Shown one piece after another: positions 1 to 11,957 of a stretch of DNA of 64,000 nt (position 1 is the first letter of the stretch; every line of letters starts with the position of its first letter). Origin of the DNA: Phylloscopus collybita (taxonomy: Eukaryota; Chordata; Aves; Passeriformes; Phylloscopidae); assembly GCA_027886175.1 (NCBI GenBank), contig JAJNNQ010000006.1, forward strand, positions 12,344,001-12,408,000, given 5' to 3'. Below the pieces are notes generated by a model. It made no database searches and was not told where the DNA came from. It saw only the letters and a program-made list of their open reading frames with translations. The position numbers were made by a program, and so were the translations under genes.

Positions 1-1260
1 CAGAAAGAGATCATACCATAAGCTTCTCCCCCAAGGAACAGGGAATTCAAGGCAATTGTCAAACTGCATTGATTGTTCCACACAATTAAAATCTGGTTTA
101 CAGAAAAAAATAAGTATTTAATGGTAAAAATGTGTTAAAGTTGAGCTTAAAAATACTAATTAAACAGCCTGTTCTCGGTGGCTGCAAGAAGGGTAAGCCT
201 GTCATATTTATAAACTCTAATTTCTGGGTTAAAAAAAAAAAAATCTGTTCCCAGGATTGTAAAGAAAATCTGTCAAAAATAAAATGATTCAATGCTGTCA
301 TCTGATGTCTACATACAGTCTGTGCATACTTGATAATTCTCAAATGACAGCAACACAAAATAACAAATCTCTGGCTGCTACTCAGAAGCTACCAGGCAAC
401 ACTATATAGACAACTACCCCTGTCCACTCCAGCTGGCTACTGCTTTGAACAGTTACAAGAAGCAGCAAACACTTCAGTAAGTTCTGAGGGAAGAAAAAAA
501 GGCAAACATTTCTGTTCCCATCACCACCAGTCAGATGGCTTCAGATGTCTCCCCTTGTAATTAAATAGCAAAAGAAAGAGACACACACCCACACTGCCCC
601 TCCAATAAAAGCATCTTAGCATCCACTGTCATGCTGGCAAGCTCTGGGTTTGACACTGCTGAATTACCTCTCCAGAACAGTAGTCACCCCACTGACTCCT
701 ACTTTTCAGCTCTGCCTAAAATTTGCAGGCTTTCAAATAAAATATGAAGTTGTTTCATACTGCTTGCTCTCTCATTTTTCTTCATTCACAGCAAATAATA
801 TTAAAAGATGTCATTTTCCCATGTGATGTCATCAGAGCACATATTACATTGGCTTTATCCATCATCTGGTAAAGAAATTTGCAGAGAATGGCAAGAGGCA
901 GTGCTTTTCTCTATGAATACCAATCCTTTTTGTGATCATAGTGGATGCACATCCTAAACATTGTGCAAGTAGAGCCGGTGGACAAAGCTACAGGCTTGAA
1001 GCCAAAACTTTCATTCTCACCTACATTGTTTTTTGAATTATCATGGTAGCACTAGTCCCCCAACAATCAAACATTAACCTCTCACTTTCATAATTGACCT
1101 CCACCATTCAAAATTATGGCTAGCTGTCTTCTCACTCAGAGACCACAAGATATCTCCTGTACCTTTCCTTCATTCCAGAGTTACTTAGCTAAACTTAATA
1201 CTGCCAAAATGGACAATCCCATGGCTTTGAACTCATCTCTGGTGAAGTCAGCATAACTTC

Positions 1261-1440
1261 CACAGAATCATAGAATGGTTTGGCTTGAAAGGGGTCTTAA
1301 AGGCCTGCTAATTCCACTCCCACTACCAAGGAACACCTTCCACTAGACCAGGTTGCTCAAAGCCCCATCTAACCTCGAACAATTCCAGGGGTGGAGTATC
1401 CACAACTTCTCTGGAAGTGATTTTCTCTAGAACTTCTGGA
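1261..1440 (-). mobile_element. CR1 LINE 3' end fragment, minus orientation
   Basis: It starts with CACAGAATCATAGAATGG, the reverse complement of the CR1 terminal repeat region. It continues with the CR1-typical track of a CAAGGAACACCTTCCACTAG block, an 'accaggttgctcaaagcccc' block and a 'ggggtggagtatccacaact' block. The inner boundary is vague because similarity fades after about 1440. Confidence 0.85.
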
Positions 1441-2048
1441 AAGGCTATCTGATCCTTCCCCACTCATTGATACCATGTACCTCCAACCCACCTGCCTTGA
1501 TGTAAATAGTGCTTAGGGTTGCATAGTAAAGTAAATGAGAGAAGCAGTTTGGAAATACTTCAGAGAAGGTAAGGGAAAAGCAAGCTTAATACCAGTCAAT
1601 TCCTGGATCCTGTTTGCTGTATGACTGAATAAACAATTGTGTTGCCCTAAGGACAAGGCTGAGGGGAAGAAACAAGGGATTCAGGCTTGAAGAAGACAGG
1701 ATCACTTCTCTCAGTAGCAGTGTTAGCTTAGGTTGGCTGAAAGTCACTATAGCCTAAGATGGAAAATGAGGTTGTCTTAAAATAACAGCTGTGAAAAACA
1801 CTTTCTAAGCTAATACACAACACGAGGCTCACATAACCACTACGAAACAGAAGTGTGTAAAGATCTCGAAAGCATGCAAGGACAGCATAAATTCTATAAT
1901 AAACAATTAAGAGCTTAGAAAGAAGACTTTTAGTGCTACTAACATGCAGCATAACTTCACCCACCCAGGATTAAGCTTTAGCACAGACCAAAAGCTAGAT
2001 ACCTACACAGGCCTGGCCAACTAAGCCCCAACAAATTAATAAAAAAAT

Positions 2049-2075
2049 TTGGAGGGGGTGGGGTTGGGGGGGGGG
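2049..2075 (+). repeat. G-rich tract with G-quadruplex potential
   Basis: Four runs of four or more G are separated by one to two bases, ending in a run of ten G at 2066-2075. It lies in TBC1D4 intron 1, so the transcript carries the C-rich strand. Confidence 0.6.
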
Positions 2076-3950
2076 AATTCACCTTCTTTTCCATTTGGTA
2101 TCTTAAAAAAAAACCTGCCTGTTAGTCAGACACTTGTGAATCACATCTTTAGCTCTACATTTACTACCCTCACTGTAGTTCAAAATCATGTGCTGAGTAA
2201 TGCTCCTGGGAGGGATATATTCTTTATTAATGATTGTGGAATCCTTTGAACCCCATCCTACATTGCTACAAATGATAACAAAGTTAAAAAAATCTTAACA
2301 GGTATAACTGAGACTGAACAAGATAGGTTCACAGTAACTACTCCTTTCAATAGCAAGACTTTATCTACAGTATCAGTTTGATTTAATTCAATGCACATAA
2401 GGGCACTTTCCCCATGAGGAAAGAAGGAAAGACATATGGATAGAGCTTTAGTCAGAAACAGCCTTCCAAACAAAAATGTATGTAGCACTCTGCACATTCA
2501 CTGGAGTACTAGGGATTCACTATCTTTAAGCAAGATTGTTTTACAAATTCATGGTACTAGTACAGACCTACCCCAGAAACAAATTTGATTCAGCATCTTC
2601 TGCCAACAGCAGAAACCTTAGTTTGCCTCAGCCCATACCGCCAAACTCCTAAAAGGACATTTGGGCTCCTCCCCTGCCAGTTACTGATCCCCTCCACGCT
2701 CTTGCTGCGTGCTCTCCTGGCAGAGCACAACCCGCAGCAGTTGCCAACAAGTTCAGCACAGTTACCTCCACATGGGATACTGCCTGTCCTAAGCCTGTCC
2801 TTAAGCCACAGCTATGCATGCAACCTAAATGCCTCCATGTTCTCTGGAAGTATGCCGTCTCAAATAAAAGTTCATATACTGAGAACTTTGCAGTAATTTT
2901 CTTAAAACTTCCTACCCTCCTCACTTAAGAAAACCCAAACAAACAAAGAAACCCTAGCAGCTGTTCAGTACATGCAGTAAGTCAGCTATCTTCTTACTGC
3001 AAGAGTTTTTTCTCCAGTTTGTGAACTGAGGAGAAGGTATTCTGACTTACTCAACCAAAGGACGGTTATTGAAAGGCCTTTTTCTTGCTGTCATCTTGCT
3101 AAATTGATTATCCAACCTACTTGTCCACCTGCTATTGCTCACATACTCTAAATGGGAGAGAAAGAAGTCTGCTGCATATTTGTTGTGTTAGCCAAAGCCA
3201 GCTAGATAATCAGGAAAATACAATCTTACTGTTAGGTCTTTTTTTCCAGTTGGCACTTTATCAAAAATGTCCCCACCCAAACCTAGCCTTGTTTGTAGCA
3301 CTACAGCATATGCCTGAGCACGGCCAGGTGTCCTTAGCGTGACCCGTGAGCACAGCAGGACCTGCTGGTCATCGAACAGTGGTTTCTGCACCACGGGGGT
3401 CTGAGGAAAGGCACCATCCTCCGCTATTCCATTCCCGTCCAACACTGACAGCACGGCTGGGATGCCTGAACACAAAGCCTGCCTCCTGCTCGTAGAGCAA
3501 ACCGTGCCCTTGCCACTGAGCTGCTGCGGGATGCGAGGCCTCCCCACGGAGGGTGGACCGGGAAGAAAGGGGCTTCATGTCGCCGGGCGCTGCGTTCCGC
3601 AGAGGCTGGTACCCCCGGCCTGGCAGGGGCTGCCAAGGCACCCCACGGCCACGCGGGGCTCTGTGTCCCCACTGCCCTCCCCTTCCGCGGAGCCAAGGGC
3701 GCTGCAGCCACCTGAGCTGGAGGAGCAGACCGGGAAGAGCCCGGCGGGCACTGCCGGCCCCGGGCGGGCTCCCCCCACACCACGGGTGGGCGTGCGGGGC
3801 TGCGGGCCCGCAGCGCCCCGCAGGCACCACCCTGCCCCGCCCGGGCACATCGGCCCCTCCGCGGCTGCGGAGCGCAGCGCCCGGGGTCCCGCCCGGCGAG
3901 GAGAGGAGCCAAGCGGGGAGATCCCGGGCAGCGCCCCCGCCCCTTGCCCC

Positions 3951-3956
3951 ACTCGC
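3951..3956 (-). other. TBC1D4: Non-canonical GC splice donor of TBC1D4 intron 1
   Basis: On the minus strand the exon end reads CAG|GCGAGT, which is the consensus CAG|GTGAGT with C at intron position 2. Protein similarity stops exactly here (…ATDPNQ) and codon phase is 0. The only close GT alternative, four bases further on, would add non-conserved residues and fits the consensus poorly. GC-AG introns are a known minor class that needs an otherwise strong donor, as seen here. Confidence 0.7.
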
Positions 3957-4436
3957 CTGGTTGGGGTCGGTGGCCCGGAAGACGTGGCAGGCCATGGGGG
4001 AGTCAGGGTTGTCGGGCTGCGCCTTAATCAGGTAGGCGAAATAGGTGAGGTCGTGGCTGTTGTGGATGAAGCGGGCGATGTGCTGCGCCTTGTGCTCGAA
4101 GATGAAGACGGCGGGCGCGGGGCTGGCGGGGCGGCCGGGGCCGGCGGCGGGGCCGGGGCTGGCGGGCACGCAGCGCAGCGTGGGCGAGCCCAGCAGCAGC
4201 AGCACCTCGCGGGCCGGCACCCCGCTGCCCGGAGCGCCGCCGGGCTCCTGTCGCTGGCCGCGGCGGCGGATCTCGGCCACCAGCCAGGGCAGCATGGGCA
4301 GCGTGGTCCGCCTGTCCAGGCACGACGAACCCACGTACCACAACCTGAAGCGCTTCTCCCCCGGCGGCGCCGGCTGCGGCTCGGGCTCGGGCTCCAGGGG
4401 GTGGGAGAGCGGCTCGCCCTCCCCTCGCTTCTCCAT
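3957..4436 (-). CDS. TBC1D4: TBC1D4 (AS160) coding exon 1, N-terminus and start of first PTB domain
   Basis: TBC1D4/AS160 is a Rab GTPase-activating protein; Akt phosphorylation relieves its block on GLUT4 vesicle exocytosis. The exon encodes 160 residues from an ATG at 4436 in good Kozak context (CCCGCCATGG). It opens with an acidic proline-rich stretch ([11 protein letters not shown]), then [30 protein letters not shown], a Gly/Pro/Ala-rich insert, and [20 protein letters not shown] plus [13 protein letters not shown] and [13 protein letters not shown]. These are characteristic of the TBC1D4 N-terminus and the beginning of its first PTB/PID domain; the low-complexity insert is a variable part of the family. 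Reading after ATDPNQ loses similarity, so the exon ends there in phase 0. The donor is then CAG|GCGAGT, a GC-type site. The Rab-GAP (TBC) domain and Akt sites are encoded further left, outside the window. Identification is very secure; only the exact donor is inferred. Confidence 0.96.
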
Positions 4437-5244
4437 GGCGGGTGTCGGGGCGCAGGACGCGGGGCTCCGCGGCCGCTTCCCCCGGCGCCAGGTGCAGCCG
4501 GCGGGGCCTGGGCTCGGCCGGGGCCGCCGCTAAACGCGCATCCCGCCGGGCACGTCCCCGCCGCCGCGCCGCCTCCTGCCTGCCCGCGCGGGGTCAGCCC
4601 GCGGGGCGGGGAAGGACGGCCGAGACACCCCCACTACTCCTCCTTCTCCTCCTCCTCTTCAACGCCCCGGGGCGGAGCGGCGGCGCTACGCCCCGAATGG
4701 GCTCCGAATCCTGAGCACCCTCAGCTCAGGGGCGGGATAGCTCCGCCGGCCCGCGCCCCATAGGAAAACACGGCGTGCGCTCCGCTCCTGGTTCTGCCGA
4801 GTGCAGCCGGCCTCCGTGCGGCCGCGGCTGCTGGGCTTTGCCTGCGGCTCGCAGCGTGGCCGGCCGTGAAGGGAAAGGCAGGAGGAGGAGATCCGCAAAG
4901 GGAGGAAGGTGGCGGAACGGCGGTGAGAAGGAGGTGGGGAGGCTGCCGAGCCCGCCCCCCCCCGCCCCGTTTGCAGAAGCTCCCAAGCGCTGTCTGAGTT
5001 AGTTTTGATTCAGACGAGTCGGAGAGTCGCTGGGGAGAGGGCTCCCGGCAAGGAGCGGGGCCCGCGGCACCTCCCGCCCCACGGCCCCCTCTCCCCCGGC
5101 TGGTTCTCCCCCGCGAGGAGCTGTACCGCGGCCGTGCTCCGGCAGCCTCCCCCTGCTCACTGCCGAGTCAAGAGTTTCATTACGGCTGATTTTCATTTTC
5201 CTTCCCCCCCACCCCAAGCTTGTTTCCTGCTTGAGCTTTTAATC

Positions 5245-5262
5245 GGGGGGGGGGGGGGGGGG
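5245..5262 (+). repeat. Run of 18 G
   Basis: An uninterrupted homopolymer of 18 G at the upstream edge of the TBC1D4 CpG island, about 810 bp upstream of the TBC1D4 start codon. The length may be an assembly or sequencing estimate. Confidence 0.9.
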
Positions 5263-5274
5263 TGTCCTCGTCGC

Positions 5275-5301
5275 TATCGCGATAACATCTCTTGTCGACA
5301 A
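5275..5301. promoter_or_regulatory. Two adjacent 10-bp CpG palindromes, TATCGCGATA and TTGTCGACAA
   Basis: Perfect palindromes at 5275-5284 and 5292-5301, separated by 7 bp, directly beside the G18 run upstream of TBC1D4. They would suit homodimeric DNA-binding proteins, but I do not recognise the pair as a defined site. Confidence 0.4.
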
Positions 5302-5814
5302 CAAATCCGCCACATACTGTAGATGTTAGTAACCAGTCTCCTCCACATGAGAAAGTAGCTGGACAAAGCTTTGCCAGCCATACAGCATCCGTATCCTTCT
5401 GATAATTGCCAGTTGTAGCGACTTTCCCTGTTTAAATCTGCAGCAGCAGCGGCGGTAACTCCCAGTACACGTTGTTCTGGCCACCGTTAACCCTGCCTAC
5501 AAATAAAAAATCTGTAGCTTGAGCTGAAGAGCTGCTGTGTAATTTGAGACTGCATGATTATTTGTGCAGAGAAGGGTCATGTAGCGCTCGGGTCACAGCC
5601 CACAGTTGTCTGAACTGACAAAAACGGTCGCATTTGCAGTATTTTCATACTGTTACAAACCACTCTGCTCATTTCCTGAGCAAACTTTTTTTTTTTCTTC
5701 CCCAGTTTAACCATCTAGTTTATGCATTCTGGTTTATCAGCTGTAATTTTCAATTTCATATTGTTGTTTGGTAAGATCTCAAATACATATTCTCTCATGG
5801 CATCCTACAAGCCT

Positions 5815-5840
5815 TAAGGGACATCCTACAATGTCCCTTA
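5815..5840. repeat. Perfect 10-bp inverted repeat (hairpin)
   Basis: TAAGGGACAT (5815-5824), loop CCTACA, then ATGTCCCTTA (5831-5840). A G-T wobble and one C-G pair can extend the stem. The sequence CATCCTACAA also occurs twice as a direct repeat at this spot. Confidence 0.7.
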
Positions 5841-7830
5841 GGACAGGGGACCAAATGCAAAAAGTCTTATGCAGGCTGAATATGTTCATATAAATATAAA
5901 CCAGCTTTAATATGTGCTACAGAAGTACAAGTTAAAGCCAGACTGGACTTCCTTTCCCAAACTGTTTTCACACTTGATCATCTGAACTACATTGCTGTAT
6001 AGATTTTACAACCTGGTAATTAGAAGAATGGCCAAATTTTGTGGATCACAAACCTAAATTTTTTTCTCCCTCCCTCTGCACAGTTAGTATTAACCCTTTG
6101 GCTGAGAATGGTGTTTAAGGTTTTGTGCAGCAGCACTGCGGAACGACAATTTTTGAGCCTCTCAACAGTGCACCTGGAAGAAGAGCTATTTGGTTTCTGG
6201 CAGCAGCGCTGGCAATGGTTTAATGCTGCAGTGAGCTGCTCCTTTTCTGCCAGTTCAGTTCCACGAGCCACCTCTAATTTAAGTGACAGCGCTTGTAGAG
6301 AGAGCGCTGTTGGCACAAAGGGAGCGGGAATGACTGCTCGGGGGTGAAGAGAGCAGCAAGACTGCTCGCCCCTTTTGGGTACGCTTGCTTAGACGATTCA
6401 TCTAGAGCGTGAAACTGCAATTCAGCCATTTGAGTGCAAAGACCAATTTAACCTACCTGGGAAGTGAACTAAACACTGGGCTTGCCCTAGAACAGTGGCA
6501 AAACCCCCTCGTGCATTCTTCTGCAATTGTTTCAGACGGGATGATCATTAAATGACTCCAATGAAGCAGCCTAATGGGGAGGGTGCAACATACTGAATAG
6601 CTGCAGCTGCTTAGCAACACCATCTCTGGGACTACTAGATCCTTTTGGTTTATGTTTGTATATGAACTACCAAAACCAGTTTGGGGACAGCCATCTAGGC
6701 TTTTAGGTGCTATGGCAATACAAATATTTAATAATAACCAGGAAACTTGAAGACAATCATGCAAACACATTAAAATAGCAAAATAAAAATTTTTAAAGCA
6801 ATTACAGATGCCTTGATGTTCTTGCATCATACAAATGGAACAAGAAATCTTCACTTGAAGATGTTGCAGAGCAGAGCTGTGTTTTCAGCTGATAAGGATG
6901 CAGTTCTATTACTGCGAATTATCAGGTAGAAATGAAATTCTAAAATGTGAAAAATGGATGTAAAGTTCTTCAACTGTCACCCATTGTGCCTCTTTTGTAA
7001 AGCTATTTGGTTTTTCCTTGCTGGGTGATTTGCAGAATATGGGATGAGATCTGGTTATTTTGACTTAATTTATTTTTATTACTAAATTCTTTATATAAAT
7101 CCCTTAGAAGATGAAATTGATTTATATAAACACTCCCACTAATATTTTAACTACATTCAAAATCAAATTCTCAGATGTTAGTCCAAAGTCTTCATGCTTT
7201 CTTCTTGCTTCAGCTTTTTATGTCTCTTTGAATCGATTCTTCATAGTAATCCCTTTTAGCTGTCCCTTACTTTTATCCATTTACTTCATCATTTCTTATC
7301 CTTTAATCTGCCTTACACACTTTATCCCCCCATCTCATTAACAGTGTTTCAGTAAGAAGTCAGTCCTTTTGTTATATAACTTTTCCTCCTGAAGTTGGTC
7401 CCCTTCTCTCATTTCTTTTCAGTTGTAACATTTCATGCACCTTTAAGTTAAAAATTCCAATTTCTCTCATATTGAGTACAGCACTCCTTTGCCCATGACA
7501 TCTGACATGCCTCTCATGTCATTTCTAGTATTCAAACTATAATGATAAGGAAAGTATCTTTGTCTAATTCTTTGCACAAGGTAGTTAGGAATTAGCATAA
7601 AATATATAATCCTTACAGCTCAGTTAATGGCAATCAAAAACTTTGGGACAGAGAAGAAAGCAACTTTCCACAGTCCTTATCCACAGAGCTTTGAAAAATA
7701 CATGTCTGTTCTTGATGAAAGAACAGTTTCTCTCCAGATCATCCCAAACAGAAGTGTAAATGCAGCACCCATGCCAGAAACATGATAAAATCTCTGGTGA
7801 GAAGCTACAGTTTTTTTAACAATTCTTTCT

Positions 7831-7853
7831 TTTTTTTTTTTTTTTTTTTTTTT
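7831..7853 (+). repeat. Poly(T) tract
   Basis: Twenty-three consecutive T, preceded by T-rich sequence. It could be the poly(A) tail of an old minus-strand retroposon, but nothing recognisable lies next to it. Confidence 0.8.
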
Positions 7854-9634
7854 ATGATCATTAGCATGAGCATTGTCCAAGCTTCTTGAAACAAATTGTC
7901 AAATCTGAAGGGAGCACTCTGTTGGAAGTTCTGAAGTACATAAAGTACTATGGGCAATGTCTATGTATGTCTATGCATGTCCTGCAAGTAAAACCAACCA
8001 CGGACCACATCAGACTTTTTTGAACTGTTGATAACCTGCCATTGTTTTTGTTCCAAACATAGACATTAGATGCAAAACCTCTTAAAGTAAGGGATATTAT
8101 TGAAGAGACAAAACATAGATAAAGTTAACTGAATGTAAATGCCTCTGAACATTTTGGATTTGATATGCTTGTCAATGGGGTACTACATGTAAAGGTTATT
8201 TTTCCAAATAAAAGGGACAATGTATTTTCTCTCTGTTTATTAGAGGAAGTATGTTTAATTCTCTAAGACCATACCTTGATAATATATGCTGTTTCTGCAC
8301 ATGGCACCACAGCAGCCATTTCATATATCATATCTGGGTCTTCAGTTCATATTCAGTGTTAAAAGGATTAAGACCTGCAAAATGGTAAGCAACCACAACT
8401 CTCAGTAACTTCTTAAGCAGCAAAGACACCTCAGCATCTCACATGATCAGACTGTTAATTGCTGGTAATTATCCATCCCTTTAAGCTCTCTAGCCACAAC
8501 TGTAATTGCAGAAAAAATATTAAGTTATTAGAGGAGCTGTAGGCTTGACTTTACAATCCCATAATTTATGCATAACTTCAGTCACTTTGGACTATTATTT
8601 CAGTAATATGCCCTGCAGCTGGAATTGCTTCTGATTCAATTGCTTTTCTAAGAATGATCTCACTTAGCTGTCTGGGAATTCAAGGCCCATTTCCATATTT
8701 GTATTAGTTTAAACTAGTCATATTTTATTTTACTTTCAGATCACCTTTTTTTCAGATCTGAGATATAGGCATTTTTACTTTAAAAACCATTTAATTAATT
8801 TAAACTACCCGGTCTTATTTGAAGACTGTAATGAAATAACTTCTGAAAATACAACTGAAGTACTAGAAAGTTCAGCAGACTGGATGTATTAGCAGAACTT
8901 TAAGGTTTAGCAGCTAGAGAAAATCTGGTGCCTCTTCTTTTAAAGTACATAAAAAAACCTCACTAAAAATAAAGAAAATTGTATATTTTGCAGGATGTAT
9001 AAAGATCAGAATAGTTTAAAATGAAATGCCAAAGTTTTGAGTAAGACAAATTGGTCTTCCAGAGATGTCAATAGTAGAGGACAATTGCTGCAATTTGTAA
9101 ACAATAAAAATGATGAAAAATTAATCTGATAAGGGGTGGGTTGGTTTTAGTGTTTTCCTCTTAAATGGCACTAATCTTTTTTGATCAAAATGACAGATTG
9201 AATTTGTTCTGCCAGTAAGACCCACTGCAAAACAGACTTAGGGGAACTGGAATGAGCTAAGTTCATAAGAGAATAATCCCTAGCTAGAAATTTTATAAAC
9301 ATATCTAGAACTTAAAGGAACTGGTACATTTTATGTCTCTGTTATTGTTATTCAAGTTAATGTAGCACTGATTAAAAGAGACAATTCATTACATTATTAC
9401 ATTTCTCTTCAAAGAGAAATTTGACTAGGGAAAGGGTCTTACTTAGGTCATTTTTTCATACCACAGTCATCCCATGACATTTTCCAAAGCAGCAGACTTT
9501 GAATCCAGTGAAGAACCACAACACATTTTATTTAAATTTTAATCTGAACTCCTGTGTGATCACAGCACCTTTCCATGTGGAAGCATTTGAAATTTGTTGG
9601 GTTTGTTTTGGTTTTTTTGGTGGTGTTTTTTTTT

Positions 9635-9670
9635 TGTGTGTGTGTGTGTGTTTGTTTGTTTGTTTGTTTT
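9635..9670 (+). repeat. (TG)n followed by (TTTG)n microsatellite
   Basis: About nine GT units run into five TTTG units, preceded by a T run. A simple sequence repeat in intergenic DNA. Confidence 0.9.
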
Positions 9671-11957
9671 AATAGGGCCCCTGCCCCTTGCAAACTTCCT
9701 CCCATGAGCTTACTACAATCCCTGTTGTTGAGGTAATACGGAGTGTGGTGGCTGTCAGCAGCTCAGATCAGCTGCAAAGCTAGTTACTGCAGAAGATCGA
9801 GCAACTTCTGCAACAAGAACTTCCACATTCCCAATTATTTAGTTTATAAAAAGGAGCCATTTGCTTCTCTACTATTCCCCAGCCACTGCAGTAACAGTGA
9901 CATAGAAATAGGAGAAAAAAATGAGGAAGAAGAGATAAAGTACTGTGACTGCTTAAGTCTACTTCTCTCCCAAACAGTGCATGCTACATCCACCTCATTT
10001 GTGATTGAGAAGGGATCCTGGTCCGCTCCAATTCTCTACCAATGGAAACTAAGACAGAATCTCTTGTCATTGCCAGAGCTAAAAGGAATATATTGATATT
10101 ATTTCGCAAATATACTATTACAAAGGATGAACCACAGGCTAGAAAGGTTAGCAAATCTGGAGTAGAGTGCAGAAGTAACACAGAAGAGAGATGCTTTGGA
10201 AGGCAAGAGTACTTCAAAGGGCACAAATTACGTCTCTTCAAGAAGAAAATGCAAATACCATTATTCAAGTGTACCACTATTGAAGTGTTATTGCAGCTTC
10301 TCCACTTCATACTGTATGTGTGGTAAAAGAAGGTACAGCTTAGCATGAACAACAGGGCACTAGTAGGCCCAACACAATACCAAGAATGGTGCCAGTGTAG
10401 CTGCTAACAAAAAAAAAAGTAACAGATGGGAACTCTTAATCCTCTTTCTCATCGTCCTTGACTCTCTCCTAGGTAAATCAACATCTGTTGTCTTGACTCT
10501 GTTGACTGCTGAGTGTATCTCATCTCCCCACATTCCCAGCTATGAGAAGCAGCGTGGCACAGCACCCCAGTGATTCAGGCCAGACATGCAGCTACATTCC
10601 TTATTTTAAATGCAAACTTCAGTACCATTCTCAAGCTTCTTGTCTGGTTGCAGCGTCCAGGACTTCCCTGCTCAGAAGCATCACTGGGAAGGAAGCCTGT
10701 TTTGCTTTAATTTGGGCAAGCTCTCAGATGAATGTATTTTACAAACACCTGTAAACTGCCAAAGACTCAGCAGCAATGACATTCATAGGGAACAGAAAAA
10801 TTCTTTTCAGCCTCAATAATACCAAGAACATCTGATTTCTCAGATTCAGAGGTAATTCACAGGGGAATTAAGCACCTCAGCCACTTTCAGTGGTAGAGAA
10901 GCGTATTCCTGAATGTGGCATAAAGACACTGATAACTAGACTGCATAACAGAATATGGAAGAATTTTAGAGTGGTCAAACAGCATGAAAACCTTGGATAG
11001 AGAAATGCAAATGCTTTTTCTATGATCAAGATACAGATCTAGAAAAATCTCAACAGATGTATAAACAGGGAAAAGAGAAAAACGAGAATAGAGCCCAAAT
11101 GCAATATGACACTATTTGAAGAGCAAGTCATAATGCAGAAATTTTAATATTATTAAGTTATTGATTTAAACTGCTGCAAATATGCAGTGTATGGTATGTA
11201 GTCTGTTATTAAAATGCTGAATGTTGTTTATGTAACTGGAAATCCTTGTGCTCATCTTGATAATAATTAAAAGAAAAGTTAGTTTGTTTCTCTACATTGT
11301 AAGAAATGGGACAGAAGTTATGGTGACATGAGTTCATAGTTCCAAATCCAAGCTACAGAGGGGAAGAAACCAGAGGTCCTTATCACATATCCAGACATGC
11401 TGTCAAAGGATTGCTGTGAGGCAAGACTGTGTGTGGCAGTGCCACCTGGTGACCGATGCTGGGACAAAGTCCTCCGGAATTACTATCTAGCACAAGGATT
11501 TATTGTATGAAATAATACATTTTCCTTATTTTTCCAAAGCTTCTTATGTGAAGTGCAAAAATGACATTGAAACTTCAAATTTATATAAATGTAACAATAT
11601 TTGTTATGTTTACAATGACAGAGTACTTGGAAATGATAGTATTTACACATACCAAGCAGAAAGGGTTCTCAAAGTAGGGCAGCTTTGTAATTAGCCATAG
11701 CAGGTAAATGCAGTTTAGGGAAAGGAAAACCCAGAAACACTAAAGTTAGACTTCCTTCATGGAGAAGATCAGCAATCTCTGCTTCCTTAATTCCTCAATG
11801 ACACACAGTCATATATAATTAAGAGACATATTCCAGTAACTCAACTAAATGCCAGGTCATTTCTCCACCTTCTGTCAGAAAAGCCTTGGGAACAAGAATC
11901 AGGAAGTCTTTCTAAACATCCGGGACTGGATGTGAAGAATGCTGAGCACATCCTTCT

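Larger units (their letters stand above)
1..3950 (-). other. TBC1D4: TBC1D4 intron 1 (5' part only)
   Basis: No further TBC1D4 exon was recognised left of 3951 on the minus strand; exon 2 should lie beyond position 1. The interval holds one CR1 tail, a G-rich run near 2049-2075 and otherwise unremarkable AT-rich sequence. Short open frames here have no recognisable domains. Confidence 0.7.
3420..5160. promoter_or_regulatory. TBC1D4: CpG island over TBC1D4 promoter and exon 1
   Basis: Dense CpG dinucleotides and long GC-rich stretches contrast sharply with the AT-rich flanks. The island covers coding exon 1, the presumed 5' UTR (upstream of 4436 on minus) and the first part of intron 1. A purine-rich stretch (minus strand) lies at 4634-4660. 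No TATA box is evident, as expected for a CpG-island promoter. The transcription start cannot be fixed from sequence. Confidence 0.85.
5161..11957. other. Intergenic region between TBC1D4 and COMMD6, left part
   Basis: AT-rich DNA with no recognised gene. It contains a perfect 10-bp hairpin at 5815-5840, a run of 23 T at 7831-7853, a 9-bp hairpin at 9401-9420 and a TG/TTTG microsatellite at 9635-9670. The longest open frames (for example 10042-10326 on plus and 9984-10352 on minus) overlap on opposite strands and show no domain or splice logic. I see nothing further. Confidence 0.6.

Noticed and set aside
3369..3956. Continuation of the TBC1D4 exon 1 frame to 355 codons
   Set aside because: Similarity to TBC1D4 stops at ATDPNQ; the rest is intronic read-through in the CpG island.
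3462..4763. 433-codon open frame on plus, the longest in the window
   Set aside because: It is antisense to TBC1D4 exon 1 within the CpG island. GC-rich DNA has few stops, and the residues are low-complexity with no domain.
10042..10352. Overlapping open frames on both strands
   Set aside because: Neither has domain similarity, and they exclude each other; likely chance.
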